Shown one piece after another: positions 1-10,496 of a DNA stretch of 64,000 nucleotides. The translations under genes and the position numbers were made by a program. Position 1 is the first letter of the stretch; every line of letters begins with the position of its first letter. The notes beneath the pieces were generated by a model. The model saw only the letters and a list, made by a program, of their open reading frames with translations. It was not told the DNA's origin and ran no database searches. This stretch comes from Symbiodinium natans (lineage: Eukaryota; Sar; Dinophyceae; Suessiales; Symbiodiniaceae), in assembly GCA_905221605.1 (NCBI GenBank), contig CAJNDS010000902.1:525262-589261 (forward strand). The letters run 5' to 3'.

Positions 1-403
1 GGGTTTGGGTTCCCTGAAGCCCCTAAAGCCCCAAAAGCCCCTAAAGCCCCTAAAGCCCCAAAAGCCCCTAAAGCCCCTAAAGCCCCTAGAGCCCCTAAAG
101 CCCCTAAAGCCCCTAGAGCCCCTGAAGCTCCTAAAGCCCCCTGAAGCCCCCTAAACCCCTAAACCCCTAAACCCCCAAACCCTTTGCAAAGGATATGAGC
201 TTTCAAAAATGGTCTGAAGGGTTTAAGCGGGTTTAGGGTTTATGGTCAAAGGTGGTTTCGGTCAGGGCTCACAGGGTGGCCCAGACTTGAGGACTTAGGG
301 TTGCGTCTGGCAGGGATTTCAGGTTCGGGCCAGTGGCAGTTGTCGCGTGCCCTGAACTATGCCGAAGTGGGTGTGGGCTCCCCTTGCGGGGTAGGGTGGC
401 GGG
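1..403. repeat. Degenerate 9-bp CCCCTAAAG array and telomere-like spacer
   Basis: Positions 14-165 are a run of an approximately 9-bp unit, AGCCCCTAA with variants (AGCCCCAAA, AGCCCCTAG), related to but longer than the CCCTAAA heptamer. It decays into CCCCTAAAC repeats by 180. The rest (180-403) is GC-balanced spacer with isolated GGGTTTAGGG words and no convincing coding stretch. Confidence 0.7.
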
Positions 404-484
404 TGGGTTTAGGGTTTAGGGTTTAGGGTTTAGGGTTTAGGGTTTAGGGTTTAGGGTTTAGGGTTTAGGGTTTAGGGTTTAGGG
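404..484 (+). repeat. Interstitial (TTTAGGG)n array
   Basis: About eleven uninterrupted copies of the TTTAGGG heptamer, the plant-type telomere repeat also used by dinoflagellates and chromerids. It ends abruptly in unique sequence, so it is interstitial and not a chromosome end. Confidence 0.97.
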
Positions 485-1502
485 CTTATATGGGGGCTTG
501 GGAGTCCATGGCGGGTTTGGGACACTCGTCGCCCAACGTGGCAAACCCTGAGCCCTATAAAACCTAAACTGAACCTATAAACCCCCCATAAACCCTATAT
601 ATCACGCTTTAGACCCTTATAAACGCTATAAACCCAAATCCTATAAACCCTATAAGAAATCTTGTTATAAACCCTAAACCTCGAGAAACTCTATAAACCA
701 TATAAACCCTCAACCCTAAACCCGAAGCCCTAACTTCCAAATAGAAGAACCCCAGACGCCTTGACTGCCACTGCAGGTTGTGACCGGCAAGGAAGAGGCT
801 GCTTGATCCCAGCCCACTAGGAGTTCCAGCATTGCCCCCTTTTCCCTTGTCGTAAAAAGGGTTTAGAGTTTCGGGTTTCGGGTTTAGGGTTTAGGGTGGA
901 GTTCGGGTGTAGGGCTGAGGGTTCCATATCCGACACTGAACTGGGGGGGGGGGGGGGGAGAATTCTTTTCGTAGCAGTGCTTGCGGGATCTTCTGACAGC
1001 CAAGGCCTAAACCCCTATTAAAGGTTTCAGGGCTAAAAGGGTTCAGGACCCGATGCCCTTTGCTGAGGGTTTAGGGCATTCGGCTGCAAAACCCTGCATC
1101 ATCAACCCTCACTAAGCACCCAAGCCATAGAACCTAAATCCTACACTTCTTGGGTCTCATCAACCCTAAACCAAGCACCCAAGCCATAGAACCTAAATCC
1201 CACACTTCTTGGGTTTCGGGTTAGGTCGATGTGGGAGCGCCCGGACTGTGCTTGCCCACTCTGTTCCTTACTCTTAGTCCTATCCCCGAATTCAAGAGCC
1301 TATACATCCTGGAGGATAGATTTTGTGTGCAGCCAAAGCAAAGGCCTCGAAGGGTAGCTTCAGTGCATCCACACGGATGTCTTGCAGGACGATGCGCTTG
1401 TCGAAGAGGCTCTGTTGTGGATGACTCCAAGAGGTTTCAGGACTGAGCTGCTGCCTTTTTGATCTGCAGCCCGCTGCGTAACCCTCCTCCGCATGTTGTG
1501 GG
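485..1502. other. Spacer with decayed telomeric words, G16 run and a 45-bp direct repeat
   Basis: No gene recognised. It holds decayed CCCTATAAA-type words (540-720), a run of 16 G at 943-958, and a direct repeat of about 45 bp (1113-1157 and 1172-1216, sharing AAGCACCCAAGCCATAGAAC and the following CTAAATCC). A 71-codon + strand ORF at 1231-1446 has no recognisable motif and overlaps an equally long reverse ORF, so it is not called. Confidence 0.6.
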
Positions 1503-1567
1503 AGGGTTTAGGGTTTAGGGTTTAGGGTTTAGGGTTTCGGGTTTAGGGTTTAGGGTTTAGGGTTTAT
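1503..1567 (+). repeat. Interstitial (TTTAGGG)n array
   Basis: Nine heptamers with one TTTCGGG variant. Together with the CCCTAAA array at 1671 it brackets the coding-like segment 1575-1673 with repeats in opposite orientation. Confidence 0.95.
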
Positions 1568-1574
1568 ATTGTGG

Positions 1575-1673
1575 GCAGCTGCTTCTGTTGGCAAGAATGC
1601 CACGGGAAGCGAGATGATGAGCCAGCGTGGCTTCGCGCGATGGGTGGTGGAGTTCACCCGCAAGGCTGTCTAA
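1575..1673 (+). CDS. Possible host exon (protein-like segment between telomeric arrays)
   Basis: One + strand frame reads as ordinary protein (AASVGKNATGSEMMSQRGFA, then RWVVEFTRKAV) and reaches a TAA that is the first triplet of the following TAAACCC array. A GGGCAG acceptor-like site lies at 1573-1578. The segment could instead end at a GC donor (CGCAAG|GC). No family is recognised. The support is composition, position and the same strand as the other exon-like segments in the window. Confidence 0.35.
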   Translation, partial: AAASVGKNATGSEMMSQRGFARWVVEFTRKAV

Positions 1674-1937
1674 ACCCTAAACCCTAAACCCTAAACCCTA
1701 AACCCTAAACCCTAAACCCTAAACCCTAAACCCTAAACCCTAAACCCTAAACCCCAAACCCCAAAACCCTAAACCCTAAACCCTAAACCCTAAACCCTAA
1801 ACCCTAAACCCTAAACCCTAAACCCTAAACCCTAAACCCTAAACCCTAAACCCTAAACCCTAAACCCTAAACCCCTAACCCCTAACCCCTAACCCCTAAC
1901 CCCTAAACCCTAAACCCTAAACCCTAAACCCTAAACC
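1671..1937 (-). repeat. Interstitial (CCCTAAA)n array
   Basis: Roughly 37 copies of CCCTAAA on the + strand, with a homogeneous patch of the CCCCTAA variant at about 1871-1905. The patch suggests local amplification of a variant. Confidence 0.97.
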
Positions 1938-3205
1938 AGTACATCTGCAAGTATCAAGGCGATTTGAAAATACAGACTTCTGATGGAGTCCTGCACCATA
2001 TCCCCTATGCCCTCGGCACCACACCCTAAACGCCAAACTCCAGGCCCTAAACCCCCGACCCTAAGACCTAAACCCCAATCAAGCGGCAAACCCCCAAACC
2101 CCGAAACCCGAAAACCCCGCACCCTACGCTCCAAGCGCCAAACCCCAAGCCCCAAACCCTAAATAAAGCCTAAACCCTGAACCCAAAACCCTAACCCCTA
2201 AACCCAAAACCCTATACCCCGAGAGCCCTCGAACGTGGAGCTGGCCAGGCTGTGCCCAGCGAGCGCTGCGCGGACACGGGCAGCAACCTGCTTGACTTGG
2301 GTTTAGGGTTTAGGGTTTAGGGTTTAGGGTTTAGGGTTTAGGGTTTAGGGTTTAGGGTTTAGGGTTTAGGGTTTAGGGTTTAGGGTTTAGGGTTTGGGGT
2401 TCGGGGTTGGGGTTTGGGGTTTGGGGTTTGGGGTTCAGGGTTTAGGGTGTAGGGCTTTACTGGGGCTTAGGGTTTAAGGGTTAAGGGCTAAGGGTTTAGG
2501 GTTTAGGGTTCGGACGCATGCGCTTTTTCGGGTTTAGGGTTTAGCGGCGCACATGAGTTTCCCAGGCAGCTACGGCCTGCGCAGAACTGCTGAGCCTGTG
2601 TGCCGCCGGGTGCTAAGAGATTTGCTGAGTCGCCAATGGTAGAACGTGTAGCATTTTAATCACCGGTTTAGGGTTTTGGGTTTAGGGTTTAGGGGTTTAG
2701 GGTTTACTTAGTAATTATATTGTAGGAGCACAGAGTCAAAATTCTGGCTGTTGGAGAAGAAAGCTTAGGGATCTTGCATACTGGTTCTTCTGGGGAAAGG
2801 GCAGACTTTGGACCCCTAGGCAAATCTTTTCTTTCGTACGGACTAGCTGCTTCTACAGGCTGGTTTAGGCCAGAATGATAGTTTAGGTCTAGCACAACTT
2901 ATATTAGGTTGCTCCCCCTCCGCCCCCGCCCGCGGCCCGTGTACCCCTTTTTCCAATCCTGAGTTTAGGGTCCCGACACCCGCTGGCCCTTAGCCCTTTG
3001 AGGAGAAGGGAAGACAGTCTGAGAATAAAATCCTACACCCTAGAGAAGCCCTGTAGTACACCATAAGCCCTACAAACTACCCCGGAAACCCCACAAACCC
3101 CAAACCCTATAAACCCTATAAGCCCTCTCAGCCCCATTCCAGCCACCCTTTTTCAAGCCCGACAAGCCCTATGTGGTGCTAAGCCCAACGCACAAAAGAA
3201 GCCCC
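1938..3205. other. Spacer with (TTTAGGG)n at 2298-2395
   Basis: Mostly decayed CCCTAAA/CCCCAAA words (2020-2220), a clean TTTAGGG array at 2298-2395 followed by TTTGGGG variants, and unique spacers. The stretches 2220-2297 and 2545-2655 read as possible protein in a + frame (for example AHMSFPGSYGLRRTAEPVCR) but lack good splice signals and are not called as exons. Confidence 0.6.
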
Positions 3206-3395
3206 AGAGCTTAAACCCCAAACCCCAAACCCTAAACCCTAACCCTAAACCCTAAACCCTAAACCCTGAACCCTGAACCCTAAACCCTAATGCTCCCTAA
3301 ACCCTAAACCCGAAACCCTAAACCCTAAACCCTAAACCCTAAACCCTAAACCCTAAACCCTAAACCCCAAACCCTAAACCCTAAACCCTAAACGG
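3206..3395 (-). repeat. Interstitial (CCCTAAA)n array
   Basis: About 25 copies with CCCTGAA and CCCCAAA variants, oriented opposite to the arrays that follow at 3508 and 3706. Confidence 0.95.
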
Positions 3396-3507
3396 TTTGG
3401 CAGGACTTCGGGTTAAGAGGGGCCCCTTCGTAAAAGTCCCCCCGCGAGCTTCCAACAGTTAGAGGCGAAGTTCGGACACCGCCCTCGGGCTCCGAAGAGG
3501 CCCATTG

Positions 3508-4286
3508 GTTTGGGGTTTAGGGTTTAGGGTTTAGGGTTTAGGGTTTAGGGCTTAGGGCTTAGGGTTTAGGGTTTAGGGTTTAGGGTTTCGGGTTTAGGGT
3601 TTAGGGTTGCGGGTCGAGGGTTTAGGTCATAGGGCTTCCTAGAGCCGAAGAGGTTGACCCAAAGCAGGTTTGGGGTTTGGGGCTTCGGGGGGCTCAGGGT
3701 GGCGCAGGGTTTAGGGTTTAGGGTTTAGGGTTTAGGGTTTAGGGTTTAGGGTTTAGGGTTTAGGGTTTGGGCTTTAGGGTTTAGGGTAGAGGGTTTGGAT
3801 GCCTGGCCTTGGAGGCTACAGATGCCTTTCTTGAGCGTGGCTGCTGAATGACCCTTTTCAAAAAGGTTTAGGGTTTAGGGTATGGGGTGTAGGGTTTAGG
3901 GTTTAGGGCTAGGGTTTAGGGTGCAGGGTTTAGGGTTTAGGGTGTGCATTTTAGGGGCCTAGGGTTTAGGGTTAAGGGTTAGAAGGAACCAAGAGGGTGG
4001 AGGGCAGGGGGTGTAAGGGGTTCATGTTTCCTTATTTGGGCTTCCTAAGTCTTCTTTGGGCTTAAGCCGTAAAAGAGCCTGTTGAGGTTTAGGGTTTGGT
4101 GTTTAGGGTTTTGGGGTTTTCTAATCTCGAAGACCTAAACCCCAAGTCCCACTGCCCAATCCCTACGCTCTCAGCCATCAACCTTGGTTTAGGGTTTAGG
4201 GGTTTGGGTTTAGGGTTTAGGGTTTAGGGTTTAGGGTTTAGGGTTTAGGGTTTAGGGTTTAGGGTTTAGGGTTTAGGGTTTAGGGG
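3508..4286 (+). repeat. Cluster of (TTTAGGG)n arrays and degenerate spacers
   Basis: Clean heptamer arrays lie at 3508-3605, 3706-3790 and 4185-4286. The sequence between them is decayed TTTAGGG and TTTGGGG words with short unique islands. No coding stretch is supported. Confidence 0.9.
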
Positions 4287-4467
4287 GTACAACCCTACCA
4301 CTTACAACCCCCCAATTCTAACTGTACTTACAAGCGCCCTAAGGCCTCTAAGTAGGTTCTAGGTGGACTTGCAACTGGCGTTGCAAGTACCCCATGAGCC
4401 TCCGAGTTCTACTAACTCTGGTTTTGCTCGTCCCCCGATCCAGGAAGGGGATTCTAGATCCCTGAAC

Positions 4468-4621
4468 CCCTACTTGGAGGTTCATAGTACTTACTAACCA
4501 ATTATCACTGCACTTATAACCCTGCTTATAATGCCCCTAAAGGGCCTTATAGGGTTATCCCAATTATAAGTAGGGCTATAAGCCCAATTGGTTAGTAAGT
4601 ACCATGAACCTCCAAGTAGGG
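4468..4621. mobile_element. MITE-like inverted-repeat element
   Basis: The left arm (4468-4504, beginning CCCTACTTGGAGGTTCAT) is matched by the reverse complement at 4585-4621 with one or two mismatches. A second nested palindrome (ATAACCCT ... AGGGTTAT) lies inside. The arm word ACTTGGAGGTTCA recurs at about 14200, 18664 (reverse), 20391 (reverse, diverged), 57818 and 59600, so this looks like a small non-autonomous element family with long inverted termini. No protein is encoded. Confidence 0.6.
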
Positions 4622-4876
4622 TGCTTGGGCATAGATCCCTTCAAGTAAGGTCCGTTTTTTGTTTGCTACATGGGGGGGGGGGGTTGGGAGGCAGGGCCAT
4701 GATGTTGAAAAGTTGAGGCTGCGAGGTCATTCTGGGCTTGGCGTGTTTTTGGGGGGTGTTTTGGGGGGCATGCTTGGGGCGGTTTACTGTAGGGCTTAGA
4801 GGGCTTGTGTGCTTCAGCTCCGACGTTTGCACGTGTTATGACATCGGCGTGGCTGTGCGTTTGCTCTCGCCTGCAG

Positions 4877-4928
4877 GGGGACAGCAGCATGGAGGACTCC
4901 GGGTCTTCAGAACGTGCGCACGAGCAGC
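4877..4928 (+). CDS. Probable host exon
   Basis: The exon is bounded by a strong acceptor (TGCTCTCGCCTGCAG|G) and a donor (GAGCAGC|GTAAAAAG). The + frame beginning at 4878 reads GDSSMEDSGSSERAHEQR, a plausible internal exon of 52 nt with no stop. The G after the acceptor AG matches the AG|G preference reported for dinoflagellate introns. Telomeric words follow within 60 bp. Product unknown. Confidence 0.45.
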
Positions 4929-5888
4929 GTAAAAAGGTGTACTACCCTAAACAGCAAACCCCTAGCCCTAAACCCTAAACCCTAAACCCTAAACCTCCAA
5001 ACCTCCAACCCCAACTGCTTGTCAGAGGACTCCGATCGGACCCCCTGTTTTATGGAACAACACAATCCGATATTTCTCGTCTGGCCTGGAGAGATTGTTG
5101 GTTTAGGGGCTTGGGGTGTGGGCGGGGGATGCGAGCGAGGCTTTCCTATACCATTTGCCTACCTAGATGTCCTGCTGGCTACGGCGCTTGGTAGGGGGGA
5201 CCCTCGAGGTGGCGCAGGATTGCGAGTGAAGGTCGAAAAAGTGTGTGAGAGAGAGGGGGGGTATTGATGACGGTTAGTATAAGGGGGAACATCCCAAGCA
5301 TAAGGGCGTAGAGTTCGAGAGGTGCTTATGGTGTAGGATTTAGGGTTCGGGACGGAGAGAGACACAGAGCTTGGCCAGTGCTCAACAACCTTGTCATCCT
5401 TTTTATGGTCCATGCGGCAACACTGCGGCTGCATGAATGTGCTTATCTACTGCAGTCACCAAGCTAGGGACGATGAAAAGGGCACTTCTTCCGGAATCAG
5501 GCAGCTGGGTCACAGCCATTGTACACACACGGCTTGCGCTCGATGTTGCCACCCGATCAGGGCTTCGGGCAATCAGGGATCTACTAGTTGCTTCAGAAAA
5601 AAATCAGTGTTCTCCCTAGAATGGGCCATATGGGTGTCATTCTTTTATGTTCAGTTTTTTTTTGGGTGGGGGGCGGGGGGGGGGGGGTTCTTGAGCAAAT
5701 GGCCCTAAACCCTAAACCCGAAATTATGATTTCAAAGCCTTCAACACTAAACCCCAAGCCATGTATGGATGGGCGCTGACCCTGACCAGTGTTGCAGGAC
5801 CTCGACTTTGAGGCTTTGTCGACACCTGATTCCGTGCGGGGGCCCGCTGGGGATTCGAAGCCACCCCCCCCCCAAATGTATGTACATG
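4929..5888. other. Spacer, no supported gene
   Basis: Contains a short CCCTAAA run (4960-4997), then unique sequence. ORFs of 82-115 codons exist on both strands but overlap one another, end in G- or C-homopolymers (about 5670-5690 and 5864-5873) and show no motif, so none is called. Confidence 0.5.
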
Positions 5889-5930
5889 ATAGATAGATAG
5901 ATAGATAGATAGATATATATATATATATAT
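5889..5930. repeat. GATA/TA microsatellite
   Basis: Six GATA tetramers run into a TA dinucleotide tract. Confidence 0.95.
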
Positions 5931-6260
5931 GAAAGAGCAACTATTAAACCTCTTTTGTTTTCTGTTTAACTGATATTTATTTAAATAGCGGAAATTATTT
6001 CAGTAACAATTCGAAGCCCATTGAATTATTTAAATTATTTCAACAGACCAGGTGATTTAAATAATTTGAATAGTTTCATTCCGGCCCAATGAAATTATTC
6101 AATTTGTTTCAGTTGTTTGAATTATTTAAAGAGGCCGGTGGATTTAAATAATTTAATTCCGGCCCGATTAAATTATTTAAATTGTTTAAATTATTTAAGT
6201 TGTTTAAATTATTTAAATTATTTTAAATCATTTTAACCTATTTGAATTATTTAAACCACA
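5931..6260. repeat. AT-rich degenerate TTTAAATTATTTAAA repeat
   Basis: About 300 bp built from AAATTATTT / TTTAAATTGTTTAAA words with interspersed TTCCGGCCC motifs (6080, 6150), sharply AT-richer than its surroundings. No ORF. It may be a decayed satellite or a nuclear matrix type AT tract. Confidence 0.7.
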
Positions 6261-6369
6261 ATGTTTTTCACGGTGAGTCACCACATCTCGCCCCTAGCCC
6301 TGACTGAGCCGCAAAACCACCAAACAAACCCCTAACCTCAAACTCCCAACCCGAAACCCCTAACCCCTA

Positions 6370-6945
6370 CCTAAAACCTAAACCCTAAACCCTAAACCCT
6401 AAACCCTAAACCCTAAACCCTAAACCCTAAACCCTAAACCCTAAACCCTAAACCCTAAACCCTAAGCCCTAAACCCTAAACCCTAAACCCTAAACCCTAA
6501 ACCCTAAACCCTAAACCCTAAACCCTAAACCCCAACCACCCTAAACCACCGAATCTCGCCCCTAGACCTGAGCCCCAGAGGCCCCAAACAAACCCCTAAC
6601 CCCAAACCGCCAACGCCAAACCCCAAACACCAAACCCCAACCACTAAACCCTAAACCTCATACCCCAAACCCTGAACCAAGTCCTGAGCCCTATAAACTC
6701 TAAAGCCCCCCCAACCCCAATCTTTTCCCCTGAGCCCCAAGCCCCTAACCTCAAATCCTACACCAAAAGCCCCCAAACGCACCCTAAACCCTAAACCCTA
6801 AACCCTAAACCCCAAACCCTAAACCCTAAACCCTAAACCCTAAACCCTAAACCCTAAACCCTACACCCTACACCCGACACCCTACACCCTACACCCTACA
6901 CCCTAAACCCTAAACCCTAAACCCTAAACCCTAAACCCTAAACCT
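6370..6945 (-). repeat. (CCCTAAA)n arrays with CCCTACA variant patch
   Basis: Two clean arrays (6370-6535 and 6781-6945) are separated by decayed CCCCAAA-type spacer. At about 6861-6903 the heptamer changes to CCCTACA for six units, then returns to CCCTAAA, a locally amplified variant. Confidence 0.95.
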
Positions 6946-6973
6946 CTCTACCATACAACCCTAAATGTTAAAC

Positions 6974-7297
6974 ACAAATTTGGCGTTTCGACCCCCATTG
7001 TTCAGCACGAATTTGGCGTTTTGACCCGTCTGACCCGTTTGGCCCCCCAATGTTCAGCACGAATTTGGCATTTTGACCGTCTGGCCCATATGGCCCCCCA
7101 TTGCTCAGCACGAATTTGGCGTTTTGATCCGTCTGACCCGTTTGGCCCCCCCATTGTTCAGCACGAATTTGGCGTTTTGACCCGTCTGACCCGTTTGGCC
7201 CCCCCATTGTTCAGCACGAATTTTGCGTTTTGACCCATTTGGCCCCCATTGTTCAGCACGAATTTGGCGTTTTGACCCGTCTGACCCGTGTGATTGT
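6974..7297. repeat. 53-bp minisatellite
   Basis: Six to seven tandem units containing CAGCACGAATTTGGCGTTTT, then GACCCGTCTGACCCGTTTGG and CCCCCCATTGTT. Units vary by short deletions. The open frames on both strands simply translate the repeat and are not genes. Confidence 0.95.
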
Positions 7298-7433
7298 TCG
7301 GCCTCTTGGTGCGTCTGAACAGAAATTGAGAAAAAGTATTTTCTTAATGTTATGGGATTCTTTGAGCGGGTGGGTTTTTTCCGTTGCCTACACACACTGC
7401 TGGCCTAGTAAATGCTCGAACTTGAGATGCTAA

Positions 7434-7560
7434 GCCCTAAACCCTAAACCCTAAACCCTAAACCCTAAACCCTAAACCCTAAACCCTAAACCCTAAACCC
7501 TAAACCCTAAACCCTAAACCCTAAACCCTAAACCCTAAACCCTAAACCCTAAACCCTAAG
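7434..7560 (-). repeat. Interstitial (CCCTAAA)n array
   Basis: About 18 near-perfect heptamers directly upstream of the coding-like segment at 7562. Confidence 0.97.
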
Positions 7561-7561
7561 C

Positions 7562-7650
7562 AAGGTCGACCTCCACCCCATGTTCTTCCACCCGGGAGGA
7601 GACACGGGCGCGAGACCCAGATCCCACAGCGCTTGTCCCCCCTGTTCGTA
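7562..7650 (+). CDS. Possible host exon
   Basis: After CCCTAAGCAAG| the + strand frame reads KVDLHPMFFHPGGDTGARPR and continues to a TAG at about 7650. It starts with the AG|G context seen at the other candidate exons but has no pyrimidine tract except the telomeric C-rich array itself. Product unknown. Confidence 0.3.
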
Positions 7651-7735
7651 GTAGGGTATGAGGGAATGCGGGCCCTATTTAGAGAGTGTATATATATATA
7701 TATATTTACGTATATGTATATATATATATATATAT
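7649..7735. repeat. Partial copy of the 7818 hairpin element plus TA microsatellite
   Basis: GTAGGGTATGAGGGAATGCG followed by GGCCCTAT (7650-7680) resembles the left half of the inverted repeat at 7818-7917. It is followed by a TA/TATG dinucleotide tract (7688-7735). Confidence 0.5.
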
Positions 7736-7817
7736 GTATGGTTTAGGGTTTAGGGTTTAGTTTTTCGTTTTTTTGTTCAGGGTTTGTTTGGTTCAGGGTT
7801 TTGGGTTTAGGGTTGGC

Positions 7818-7917
7818 TGGTTCTTGGTAGGGAATGAGGGAGTTTTGGGCCCTATATGTACCCTTTAAGGGATTACATAGGGTACTCATTCCCTCATTCC
7901 CTACTCAGAACCAGGCA
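7818..7917. mobile_element. Small inverted-repeat (MITE-like) element
   Basis: The left arm CTGGTTCTTGGTAGGGAATG is matched by the reverse complement of the right arm ending CATTCCCTACTCAGAACCAG. The loop contains a second palindrome (CCCTATATGTACC ... ATTACATAGGGTA). No ORF. A partial second copy lies about 170 bp upstream. Confidence 0.6.
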
Positions 7918-8029
7918 GTTCTGCGCCTCAGGGCGCGCAGGGACTTTGTTTAGGGGGCTTGGCAGGATTTCGGGTTTAAGATTCAGGGTGGACGACAGGT
8001 CCGAAGAGTTGAACACCCAGTGCCCTCGA

Positions 8030-8166
8030 ACCCTAAACCCTAAGCCCTAAGCCCTAAGCCCTAAGCCCTAAGCCCTAAGCCCTAAGCCCTAAGCCCTAAG
8101 CCCTAAGCCCTAAGCCCTAAGCCCTAAGCCCTAAGCCCTAAGCCCTAAGCCCTAAGCCCTAAACCC
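8030..8166 (-). repeat. Homogeneous (CCCTAAG)n variant array
   Basis: About 18 copies of CCCTAAG with hardly any CCCTAAA units mixed in. The same variant forms homogeneous arrays at 50100-50167 and 59346-59433, so a single variant has been amplified at several loci. Confidence 0.95.
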
Positions 8167-9054
8167 TAGCACTAACCCCTAAACCCTCAAAGCTTTGATT
8201 CCTGAAGCGGTTTAGGGAGGGTATATGGGCTAGACCTAGACTGAGGCATGGCCAAGGGGTACCCCCAAAGTGGACACCACTACTTCTGACTTCATCTCTT
8301 GATTTTTTTCGGAGGCGCCTTCACCCCCTAGACTCTACTCGAAACCCTGAACCCTAAATCTTAACCTTCTTTGGGCATCGCTTTAGGGGGTCTGGGGCAA
8401 CGCGTCAGGGCGTTACTAGACGGCTGCTTGTGGGTTTCTTGTGCATCTTGTATGTTCCAAGGTTCTAAACCCTAAACGCTACACTCTCAACCCTAAACCG
8501 AAACTCGAAACCCTAAGTCCTAAACCCTAAACCCTAAACCCTAAACCCTAAACCCTAAACCCTAAACCCTAAACCCTAAGTTAGCCTAAGTCCTAAACCC
8601 CCAATGACTTGCGAGGTGGCGCTGGAAGCCCCCAGGCGGCTGCCCGAGGGCGAAAAGGGAGGGTTGGTTGGGGATTTAGGGGTTTAGGGTTTAGGGGTTT
8701 AGGGGTTTAGGGTTTAGGGTTTAGGGTTGGTTGTTTCTCTGGGTTTGCATGGTGGGGGTTTAGGGGTTTAGGGGGCTTGGGGGGCTTGGGGGTTTAGGGG
8801 TTTAGGGGTTTACGGGTTTAGGGGTTTAGGGGTTTAGGGGGTTTGGAGGCTTAGGGGTTTAGGGGTTTAGGGGTTTAGGGGTTTCGGGGTTTAGGGGTTT
8901 AGGGGTTTCGGGGTTTAGGATTTAGGGGTTTGGGGTTTAGGGTTTAGGGTTTAGGGTTTAGTTCCTGGGCTCCAGGGGGTTTGGAGTTGCGCGGCTCAGT
9001 GTTGTTGAGCTCCCGTGGCATGGCTGCCAGGCTTCTAACTCGGCCCTGGAACTC
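8167..9054. repeat. Spacer, (CCCTAAA)n 8517-8580, and TTTAGGGG octamer array 8670-8960
   Basis: Unique spacer to about 8516 with no supported gene, a short heptamer array, then about 290 bp of mixed TTTAGGGG octamers and TTTAGGG heptamers with TTTCGGGG variants. It ends in GC-balanced unique sequence at 8965-9054. Confidence 0.8.
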
Positions 9055-9320
9055 CAAAAACCCTAAAACCCTAAAACCCTAAAACCCTAAAACCCTAAAA
9101 CCCTAAAACCCTAAAACCCTAAAACCCTAAAACCCTACAACCCTAAAACCCTAAAACCCTAAAACCCCAAAACCCCAAAACCCTAAAACCCTAAAACCCT
9201 AAAACCCTAAAACCCTAAAACCCTAAAACCCTAAAACCCTAAAACCCTAAACCCCTAAAACCCTACAACCCTACAACCCTACAACCCTAAAACCCTAAAA
9301 CCCTAAAAGCCTGAAACACT
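9055..9320 (-). repeat. (CCCTAAAA)n octamer array
   Basis: About 30 copies of an 8-bp variant, CCCTAAAA, with CCCTACAA and CCCCAAAA variants. The unit length differs from the heptamer arrays but is internally uniform. Confidence 0.95.
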
Positions 9321-9409
9321 GAAACCCTAAACCGCAAAACCCTAAACCCTAAAGCCCTACAAGGCTTTGAAGCTTCCTTACCCTCCCCTCCCCATCTTGG
9401 GTCCCGCAG

Positions 9410-9667
9410 GCATGCATCTTGACTGGTCGCCATTTTTTCACCGAAGCTGTTGCCATACTTGGTGATCAACGCCCAGTGCTTGGTCCGGTGTCCCAGCTGT
9501 TGGGTCAGATCCTGCCCGAGATTGAACAACCCAGGCTTCAGACGCCCCCACGAGCGTCACCTATGCGACACGTGCAACGTCACAACGTCGCACTGCGGAG
9601 AGGCGAGCCTGTAGCGGAGCCACTACCAGGAGCCTGTTCGCCAAGTCCTGCGGAGACATCATCCTGA
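9410..9667 (+). CDS. Probable 3'-terminal host exon
   Basis: A long pyrimidine-rich tract (9374-9405) ends in TCCCGCAG|G, the best acceptor in the left flank. From there one + frame stays open for 86 codons to a TGA at 9665-9667 and reads as normal protein (HFFTEAVAILGDQRPVLGPV, SQLLGQILPEIEQP), followed by an Arg/Pro-rich tail. No family recognised. It may be the last exon of a host gene whose upstream introns hold the telomeric arrays. An ATG-initiated version would start at 9419. Confidence 0.45.
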   Translation, partial: ACILTGRHFFTEAVAILGDQRPVLGPVSQLLGQILPEIEQPRLQTPPRASPMRHVQRHNVALRRGEPVAEPLPGACSPSPAETSS

Positions 9668-9908
9668 GCCGTAAAGCTGCCAGCCCAGGGGCACATGGGA
9701 GCGTGTAGGGTTTAGTGCTTAGGTTTCAGGGCTTCAGCCCTTACACCTCTAAACCCGAATACCCTGCGATGGCGTGACGGCGTCTGTCGCACGTGCGCCT
9801 TCAAAAAGCCTGACAGATTGGACTGGAATTTGGGCTTCTGGGGCTTTTTTTGAGATTTCATGAGTTAACGTTGTTGTTATAGTTACATTGACAAATGAAA
9901 TGGGACCC
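9668..9908. other. Spacer downstream of probable terminal exon
   Basis: Unique sequence; nothing recognised. It would contain the 3' UTR and polyadenylation site if 9410-9667 is a terminal exon. Confidence 0.4.
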
Positions 9909-10425
9909 CCTAAACCCTGAACCCCTAAACCCCTAAACCCCTAAACTCCTAAACCCCCAAAACCCCAAAACCCCAAAACACCAAAACCCCTAAACCCCTA
10001 AACCCCAAAACCCCTAAACCCCCAAACCCCCAAACCCCTAAACCCCTAAACCCCCAAACCCCTAAACCCCCAAACCCCTAAACCCCTAAACCCCTAAACC
10101 CCTAACAATCCTAAACCCCTTAACACCCCAAACCCTAAAACCCTAAACCCCTAACCCTAAACCCCTAAACCCCTAAACCCCTAAAACCCCTAAACCCCTA
10201 ATATCTTTAAACCCATAAACCCAAACCCCTAAACCCCTAAACCCCTAAACCCCTAAACCCCTAAGCCCCTAAACCCCTAAACACCTAAACCCCTAAACCC
10301 CTAAGCCCCAAAACCCCTAAACCCCCAAACCCCCAAACCCCTAAACCCCTAAGCCCTAAACCCCAAACCCTAAACCCTAAACCCCTAAACCCCTGAACCC
10401 CTAAGCCCCTAAACCCTAAGCTTGC
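9909..10425 (-). repeat. (CCCCTAAA)n octamer array
   Basis: About 60 units of CCCCTAAA with CCCCCAAA and CCCTAAA variants, the longest octamer array in the window. Confidence 0.95.
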
Positions 10426-10496
10426 TGTAGCCAATGCCAACGCAGTTCCCAGAAGCGCTAGGGGGTTCAACCCAAGTTGGGGGGGGCAGAGAGTGT

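Noticed and set aside
1-490. Chromosome end
   Set aside because: Telomeric repeats are short, in both orientations and interrupted by unique DNA throughout the window, so they are interstitial.
6974-7297. Possible CRISPR array
   Set aside because: The repeats are contiguous 53-bp units without unique spacers, in eukaryotic DNA with no cas genes.
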